This document shows positions 7,348 to 11,035 of a DNA stretch of 11,035 nucleotides, piece after piece. The DNA lies in contig RFKO01000036.1 of assembly GCA_003694235.1 (NCBI GenBank), positions 1 to 11,035 of the forward strand. The letters are read 5' to 3'. The stretch's first letter is position 1. The number at the start of each line of letters is the position of its first letter. The stretch is from Anaerolineae bacterium. GTDB lineage: Bacteria; Chloroflexota; Anaerolineae; Anaerolineales; UBA11858. Under the pieces are notes generated by a model, which worked only from the letters and a program-made list of their open reading frames with translations, was not told the origin of the DNA and searched no databases. A program made the translations under genes and the position numbers.

Positions 7348-7389
7348 CCCGGCTCGGCTGGTTCGCAAACAGCGGCCGGGTTTTCTTTT
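7348..7389 (+). terminator. Intrinsic terminator inside the infA leader
   Basis: CCCGGC (7348-7353) pairs with GCCGGG (7375-7380). After a small internal loop GCTG (7357-7360) pairs with CAGC (7370-7373), leaving the loop GTTCGCAAA, and TTTTCTTTT follows at once. It stands about 155 nt before the infA start with no gene in between, so readthrough must be allowed for infA unless another promoter lies downstream. Confidence 0.75.
7358..7370 (+). repeat. 13-nt direct repeat, copy 1 (in terminator loop)
   Basis: CTGGTTCGCAAAC recurs as CTGGCTCGCAAAC at 7492-7504, 12 of 13 bases identical. Both copies are complementary to the 5' end of the leader (7250-7257 at least), so each is a possible partner of the same 5' segment. 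Confidence 0.55.
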
Positions 7390-7543
7390 GTCCCGGTCCC
7401 GAAATCTTTATCAAAAAGGAGTGTGTGGTTTTCGTCGAGGTAGTTGCCTGAGAGCAACACCCCATCGCCCTTCCTTTGCCATGGCTTGCGCCTGGCTCGC
7501 AAACCTGGGAGAATCAAGAACGAGAAGAAGAGTTACGATATCT
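7390..7543 (+). promoter_or_regulatory. Distal part of the infA leader
   Basis: No gene is convincing here, but several signals are. AAAAAGGAG (7413-7421) precedes a possible 8-codon ORF at 7425-7451 starting GTG and reading (M)VFVEVVA. Its stop lies in the loop of a hairpin, GTTGC-CTGAGA-GCAAC (7443-7458), extendable by GGT/ACC around a bulged A. A second hairpin TTGCG-CCTGGCT-CGCAA (7486-7502) covers the second copy of the 13-nt repeat (7492-7504). Neither hairpin has a U tract. The infA ribosome site (AGAAGAAGAG, 7523-7532) is weak and about 11 nt from the ATG. Confidence 0.4.
7492..7504 (+). repeat. 13-nt direct repeat, copy 2 (upstream of infA)
   Basis: CTGGCTCGCAAAC, one mismatch from the copy in the terminator loop, 134 bp downstream and about 40 nt before the infA start codon. 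TCGCAAAC (7497-7504) is complementary to GTTTGCGA at 7250-7257. Confidence 0.5.
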
Positions 7544-7780
7544 ATGGCCAAAACGAACGACAAAATTCGCATTGACGGTACGGTAATAGAGGCCCTGCCA
7601 GGGACGCAATTCAAAGTCCGGCTGGACAACGGCCACGAAATTATAGCCTATCTCTCCGGCAAAATGCGCAAGTATTACATCCGCGTGCTGCTGGGAGATC
7701 GGGTCACCATTGAAATGTCCCCTTACGACATGACGCGTGGCCGTATCGTTTACCGGTATAAAAAACCTGCCGTCCAATAA
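7544..7780 (+). CDS. infA: Translation initiation factor IF-1
   Basis: A 78-residue protein with the complete IF-1 OB fold. MAK and the following [49 protein letters not shown] match the family closely: the [13 protein letters not shown] hairpin, the SGKMRK motif and [12 protein letters not shown] near the end. IF-1 binds the 30S A site and assists IF-2 and IF-3 in selecting initiator tRNA and the start codon. It is a few residues longer than E. coli IF-1 (KKPAVQ tail). The frame stays open upstream to 7388, but that stretch is leader RNA and IF-1 proteins do not extend that way. In many bacteria infA sits in the ribosomal protein cluster behind secY/adk/map. Here it is followed after 29 bp by the sigma factor gene, so the pair is probably co-transcribed and controlled by the structured leader. 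Confidence 0.96.
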   Translation: MAKTNDKIRIDGTVIEALPGTQFKVRLDNGHEIIAYLSGKMRKYYIRVLLGDRVTIEMSPYDMTRGRIVYRYKKPAVQ

Positions 7781-7809
7781 ACCTGCCTCGACCCCACAAA
7801 AACAAGGGT

Positions 7810-9057
7810 ATGAAAACGATCATTAACGATCACATTCTCGAATCGCTGGACAACAGCGATAGCAAGTACTCCGCGCTGGGCAAGTTGATCGAGCTCGGGC
7901 GTCAGCAGGGGTATGTGACCTACGACGATATCCTGGCGCACTTCCCCGATGCCGAGCAAGATATCAGCCAGATCGAGGAGGTGTTTGCCGCGCTGCTGAA
8001 CGCGCAAATCCCCTATGTGGATAACACCGAGGTAGATGAAATCATTGATGAGGAGGAGTCAGAGGATTACTCTCGCGAGAAAACCGTGCGCATCCCTCCC
8101 GAGGAAGACCATCTGGCCAACATCGACACCAAGGACCTGCTGGGGTTGTACTTCAAAGACGCGGCGCATGTCCCCCTGCTGACCGCCGAGGAGGAGCTCA
8201 AACTGGCCAAGCAGATTGAGCGCGGCCGCCAGGCGCGCAAGAAACTGGCCTCCGGCAACATCTCGGAAGAGGAGCGCAAAGAACTCCTGGAAGACATCCA
8301 ACGCGAATGGGAGGCCGTCAACCACCTGATCACGGCCAACACGCGCCTGGTCATCAGTGTGGCGAAGAAGCATATGGGGCGCGGGGTGCCCTTCATTGAC
8401 CTGATTCAAGAAGGCAACATCGGCCTGATGCGCGCGGCCAAAAAGTTCGACTACAAGCGCGGCTATAAGTTCAGCACATACGCCACCTGGTGGATCCGTC
8501 AGGCGGTGACGCGCGCCATCGCCGATCAGGGACGCACCATCCGCATCCCGGTACACATGGGCGACCAGATTTCACGTCTCTTCCGCACACAGCACAAACT
8601 CAAACAGGAATTGGAGCGCGAGCCCACGGTGGAAGAGATGGCCGCCGAACTCGATATCCCGCCCGAAAAAGTGCGCTACATGCTTCAGGTCGCCCGACGG
8701 CCGCTCTCACTGGAAATGCCAACCACACTGGAAGGCGACGCCGTGCTGGGAGATTTCATCGAGGATGAGGAAACCCCCTCGCCGGATGAGACCACCACCC
8801 AGCAAATCCTGCGAGAGCAGCTGGAAGAGCTGATGGAAGAACTGCCGGCGCGCGAAGCACGCATTCTGCGCCTGCGCTACGGCATCCCCGATGGCCGTGC
8901 TCATACCCTGCAGGAAGTGGGCAACAAGGTTGGCGTTTCGCGCGAACGCGTCCGCCAGATCGAAGCCCAGGCCCTGCGCCGCCTGCGCCGCCCCGGCGTA
9001 CGCCGCAAATTGCAGGATTTTCTCGGCCCCACCTCGTCCGGCGGCAATAACTCCTGA
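7810..9057 (+). CDS. rpoD: Primary (housekeeping) RNA polymerase sigma factor, sigma-70 group 1
   Basis: A 415-residue sigma factor that directs RNA polymerase to -35/-10 promoters. A short region 1.1-like domain (about 15-75) precedes an acidic stretch (74-100). Region 1.2 (DLLGLYFKDAAHVPLL, 109-124) and region 2 (ANTRLVISVAKKHMGRGVPFIDL...) follow, with region 2.4 YATWWIRQAVTRAI (224-237). Region 3.0 GRTIRIPVHM starts at 241. Region 4.2 carries the helix-turn-helix in TLQEVGNKVGVSRERVRQIEAQAL (366-389). The presence of 1.1, 1.2 and GRTIRIPVHM marks a group 1 factor, also called sigA. The ribosome site AAGGG lies only about 2 nt from the ATG, unusually tight, and no better start is seen. It is the second gene of the infA unit, and a GC hairpin follows. 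Confidence 0.95.
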   Translation: MKTIINDHILESLDNSDSKYSALGKLIELGRQQGYVTYDDILAHFPDAEQDISQIEEVFAALLNAQIPYVDNTEVDEIIDEEESEDYSREKTVRIPPEEDHLANIDTKDLLGLYFKDAAHVPLLTAEEELKLAKQIERGRQARKKLASGNISEEERKELLEDIQREWEAVNHLITANTRLVISVAKKHMGRGVPFIDLIQEGNIGLMRAAKKFDYKRGYKFSTYATWWIRQAVTRAIADQGRTIRIPVHMGDQISRLFRTQHKLKQELEREPTVEEMAAELDIPPEKVRYMLQVARRPLSLEMPTTLEGDAVLGDFIEDEETPSPDETTTQQILREQLEELMEELPAREARILRLRYGIPDGRAHTLQEVGNKVGVSRERVRQIEAQALRRLRRPGVRRKLQDFLGPTSSGGNNS

Positions 9058-9068
9058 CAAGGTTCACT

Positions 9069-9104
9069 GGCCGGCTGCCCGATGGGTGGCCGGCCCTGTG
9101 TTTA
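9069..9104 (+). terminator. Probable intrinsic terminator after rpoD
   Basis: GGCCGGC (9069-9075) pairs with GCCGGCC (9089-9095), and the inner part TGCCC/GGGTG adds CCC-GGG plus two G-U pairs around a GAT loop. CAC/GTG can extend the base. The U tract is poor (TGTGTTTATCC), so termination may be partial. Confidence 0.6.
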
Positions 9105-9144
9105 TCCTCTGGGGGAAATTTGACAAGACCTTAAACCAATTCAT

Positions 9145-10035
9145 ATGCTTCACTCCGACGCCAACATCCCCTCATCTTCTTCTCTCTGGAGTCTGCTCGC
9201 TGCGCATCAACAAAGCGAAGAACCGATTACCGTACAGGTGGTGGCCCTGAACCGCGGCGGCCTGATCGCCGAGTTCCGGCGCCTGCGCGGCTTCATCCCC
9301 AACTCCCACATCCCCGGCGTGAGCGGCGATCCGCTCTCGGAGACCAACCAGCAACGCAAGGAGCAACTGATCGGCGAAACGCTCTCCGTGCTCGTACTGG
9401 AAGCAGATGCCGCCACCCAGCGGCTGATCTTTTCCGCCCGCCCTCCCCAACCCAAACGCCTGGAAGACCTGCAAACCGGACAGATCGTCAGCGGCACGGT
9501 CGTCAACCTGACCGCTTTCGGCGCTTTTGTGGACATCGGCTGTCCGGTCAACGGGCTGGTACACATCTCGGAAATCGCCTGGCAGCGCGTCCGGCATCCC
9601 GCGGACGTGCTCCATCCCGGCGAGCGGGTCACAGCGCAGGTGCAACAGGTTGACCTGCAGCGACAACGCTTCAGCCTGAGCATCAAAGCGCTCAAACCCA
9701 ACCCCTGGCAGGGCATTGAAGAACGCTACAAGACCGGCGATCTGGTGGAAGGCGTGATCACTGCCAAACGCCGGTTCGGCTACTTCGTCCGCCTGGCAGC
9801 CGGCGTGGAAGGGCTGCTGCACATCAGCGAAATCCCGCCCGGCGACACCCTGCTGACCGCGCCCGATTTTTCGCCGGGAGAGAAGATCCTCACCCGCGTT
9901 GTCGCCGTCGAGCCGGAAAAACACCGCCTCAGTTTGAGCCTGCAACAGGTCAGCATCGAAGAACAAATCAGCTGGTTGCTGCACCAGCAAACCCGCCTCG
10001 ACGGGAATTCCAAATTTGACGATTCCGGAGACTAA
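9145..10035 (+). CDS. S1-domain RNA-binding protein (three S1 repeats)
   Basis: A 296-residue protein related to ribosomal protein S1. Three S1/OB repeats are visible. The first, at about 27-98 (ITVQVVALNRGGLIAEFRRLRGFIPNSHI), is the diverged N-terminal type. The second, at about 111-182 (GQIVSGTVVNLTAFGAFVDIGCPVNGLVHISEI), is the best match. The third is at about 197-267 (GDLVEGVITAKRRFGYFVRLAAGVEGLLHISEI). S1 repeats bind single-stranded RNA, and S1 helps mRNA dock on the 30S subunit. With three repeats it is shorter than the six-repeat E. coli S1, so it may be the S1 of this organism or an accessory S1-like factor. No Shine-Dalgarno sequence precedes the ATG. A TTGACA at 9119-9124 has no proper -10 partner before it. 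The hairpin behind rpoD suggests partial or separate transcription. Confidence 0.88.
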   Translation: MLHSDANIPSSSSLWSLLAAHQQSEEPITVQVVALNRGGLIAEFRRLRGFIPNSHIPGVSGDPLSETNQQRKEQLIGETLSVLVLEADAATQRLIFSARPPQPKRLEDLQTGQIVSGTVVNLTAFGAFVDIGCPVNGLVHISEIAWQRVRHPADVLHPGERVTAQVQQVDLQRQRFSLSIKALKPNPWQGIEERYKTGDLVEGVITAKRRFGYFVRLAAGVEGLLHISEIPPGDTLLTAPDFSPGEKILTRVVAVEPEKHRLSLSLQQVSIEEQISWLLHQQTRLDGNSKFDDSGD

Positions 10036-10096
10036 AAGCCGCGGCGCCTGCGGAGGCAAGATTTCAATCGCCAGGGCCTGCTCCTGTTTGGAATTG

Positions 10097-10128
10097 CTGC
10101 TACAGCGAACAATCGGTAGCAGTATAAT
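10097..10128 (+). promoter_or_regulatory. Promoter with inverted repeat (possible operator) for the coiled-coil protein gene
   Basis: A perfect TATAAT at 10123-10128 would start transcription near 10135. No good -35 hexamer lies at 16-18 bp. Instead, a perfect 7-bp inverted repeat, CTGCTAC (10097-10103) and GTAGCAG (10116-10122) with a 12-bp spacer, occupies the -35 region and touches the -10. This fits an activator or repressor site, but also a chance or RNA hairpin. The gene's AGGAGG lies at 10158-10163. Confidence 0.5.
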
Positions 10129-10168
10129 ATAGCCGCTGTATCCTCCCACCCTTCTCCAGGAGGTTTGA

Positions 10169-11035
10169 ATGTCCGAAACACCACAACTGACGTTTGGCCA
10201 GCGGCTGCTCAATCTGATCCGCTTCTTGCTTCGATTGTTGTTCGTGCTCGTTCTGGCCGCCGGGCTGGGATTGGGCGTCTATTATCTCACCACGGTCACC
10301 ATCCCTACCGTCTACCAGCAATATGTGCAACCGGTGGAAGAAAACACCCAACGCCTGAGCGCGCTGGAAACCCAACAGGCGCAAACGGTCGAGACCCTCC
10401 AGAAACAACTGGCAGGCCTGCAGGAACGGCTGACAGCGCTGGAAATCCAGAACGACGAACAGCAGCACACCATCGCCGCGCTGCAAGAGGAACTTGACGC
10501 CCAACAGACAGCCATCAACATCCAGAGCGAGAGCAGCAAAGAGGAAAGCGCTCAACTCCATCAAACCCTGGATGACCTGACACAGACACTGCAAGCACAG
10601 AAAAACGCGCTCCAGTCGCTCGAACAGCAAATCAGCGAATTGAACAGCCGTCAGGAAAGCAGCGCCGCCGATGTGACCGAACTCGCCTATCAGGTCAAAA
10701 ACCTGACCGCGTTGCAAAGCCTGACGCGCGCCCGTCTCTTCCTGGCGCAAGGGAACCTGGCGCAGGCAGAAGCCGGTGTGCGCGAGACACTCCAGGCCAT
10801 CGGGGAGCTGTCATCTCTGTCTCCAGAGGAGCGATTGGCTGCGCTCGATCGGGCGGCGGCCTACCTGAACGCGACCCTCGACCTGCTCCCCAGCGAAGCC
10901 CTTCAGGCCGCAGACCAGCTTGAGGCCGCCTGGCAATTGCTCACGGCAGGTAAACTTTCTCCCAGCGCCACGCCTACTGCCACACCCACTGTCACGCCCA
11001 CACCTTCAGCCACCCCCACCCCCGCCCCCACGCAG
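10169..11035 (+). CDS. Membrane-anchored coiled-coil protein with Thr/Pro linker, 3' end outside window
   Basis: 289 codons run open from the ATG to the right edge. AGGAGG 5 nt upstream fixes the start. Residues 1-17 are short and polar/basic. One membrane helix (about 18-42, LIRFLLRLLFVLVLAAGLGL) follows, with no lipobox Cys. Residues 55-180 are a long Gln/Glu/Leu-rich coiled coil. Residues 181-262 (SLTRARLFLAQGNLAQAEAGV...) form a helical, TPR-like segment. From 264 on comes a Thr/Pro/Ala linker (ATPTATPTVTPTPSATPTPAPTQ) that probably leads to an extracytoplasmic domain beyond the window. The layout of one helix, coiled coil and helical domain is loosely like HemX-type proteins, but I do not recognise the family and assign no function. 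It is 133 bp behind the S1 gene, with its own likely promoter. Confidence 0.8.
   Translation, partial: MSETPQLTFGQRLLNLIRFLLRLLFVLVLAAGLGLGVYYLTTVTIPTVYQQYVQPVEENTQRLSALETQQAQTVETLQKQLAGLQERLTALEIQNDEQQHTIAALQEELDAQQTAINIQSESSKEESAQLHQTLDDLTQTLQAQKNALQSLEQQISELNSRQESSAADVTELAYQVKNLTALQSLTRARLFLAQGNLAQAEAGVRETLQAIGELSSLSPEERLAALDRAAAYLNATLDLLPSEALQAADQLEAAWQLLTAGKLSPSATPTATPTVTPTPSATPTPAPTQ

Larger units (their letters stand above)
7247..7389 (+). ncRNA. Structured RNA / attenuator leader upstream of infA
   Basis: Starting at the predicted transcript start, bases 7247-7260 (GTTGTTTGCGAACT) can pair over 14 positions with 7360-7373 (GGTTCGCAAACAGC), including two G-U pairs. After a 3-nt bulge the helix continues with AGCCG (7264-7268) pairing CGGCT (7355-7359). 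Inside, GGGGGC (7325-7330) can pair GCCCTC (7343-7348). The long helix uses the same bases as the inner stem and loop of the terminator at 7348-7389, so the two folds exclude each other. That is the layout of a riboswitch or attenuator, or of a terminated small RNA of about 143 nt. I see no signature of 6S, SRP, tmRNA, RNase P or a known riboswitch. The pairing is directly visible. The function is inferred. Confidence 0.55.

Noticed and set aside
7247..7389. Known RNA genes (tRNA, 4.5S SRP RNA, tmRNA, RNase P, 6S)
   Set aside because: No cloverleaf, no GGAAGCAGC-type SRP loop and no RNase P or tmRNA core motifs were visible. 6S cannot be fully excluded by eye, but the long closing helix competing with the terminator is not its typical shape.
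7439..7461. CTGAGAG as a TPP riboswitch signature
   Set aside because: The rest of the thi-box consensus is absent, and the motif is just the loop of a small hairpin.
7388..7543. In-frame extension of IF-1 upstream to an ATG at 7388
   Set aside because: IF-1 proteins begin at the MAK motif. The extension is Arg/Cys-rich, starts in the terminator's U tract and overlaps RNA hairpins.
10036..10060. GC-rich inverted segments behind the S1 gene as a terminator
   Set aside because: Only short 3-4 bp pairings and no U tract were found.
9172..10212. 346-codon open frame on the minus strand over the S1 gene
   Set aside because: It is an antisense shadow of a clear three-repeat S1 protein, has no recognisable domain and covers the next gene's promoter and ribosome site.

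Overview
The window looks like a GC-rich bacterial chromosome segment, most likely from a member of the Chloroflexota (Anaerolineae-like). This rests on the Thr/Pro 'TPTPTP' linkers behind membrane anchors in two proteins, the lipoprotein-style envelope proteins, and the gene types. It is an inference from style, not a database match. There is no mobile element, CRISPR array, tRNA or rRNA. Genes at both edges run off the window.

Left part (1-2040, minus strand): a two-gene signalling operon. The first gene encodes a soluble sensor-kinase-like protein (receiver-GAF-DHp-HATPase). Its receiver phospho-Asp is Asn, its DHp His aligns with Ala, and its ATP-binding boxes look intact. The second encodes a receiver-like protein that is cut by the window edge. 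The operon faces away from the next block across a 275-bp control region that holds a promoter for each side and a hairpin-rich leader.

Middle (2316-4682, plus strand): an exported, probably lipid-anchored HtrA/DegP-type serine protease, then a bacterial eRF1-like (baeRF/Vms1-like) protein with a GGQ motif and a C-terminal zinc ribbon. The unit ends in a strong intrinsic terminator. A large TPR-rich Slt-type lytic transglycosylase lipoprotein (4739-7183, minus strand) converges on that terminator.

Right part (7232-10035, plus strand): an extended -10 promoter drives a roughly 297-nt leader, then infA (IF-1) and, 29 bp later, the primary sigma factor gene. A GC hairpin follows, then a gene for a three-S1-domain RNA-binding protein. 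The window ends in a membrane-anchored coiled-coil protein with a Thr/Pro linker, behind a perfect TATAAT flanked by an inverted repeat. The theme is expression machinery (IF-1, sigma, S1, a release-factor-like protein) next to envelope maintenance.

The most interesting feature is the infA leader. The first 14 nt of the predicted transcript can pair with the loop and inner stem of an intrinsic terminator about 100 nt downstream. The two folds exclude each other, as in an attenuator, a riboswitch or a terminated small RNA. I could not match it to a known RNA family. The pseudo-hybrid kinase lacking both phosphorylation residues is the second point worth checking.
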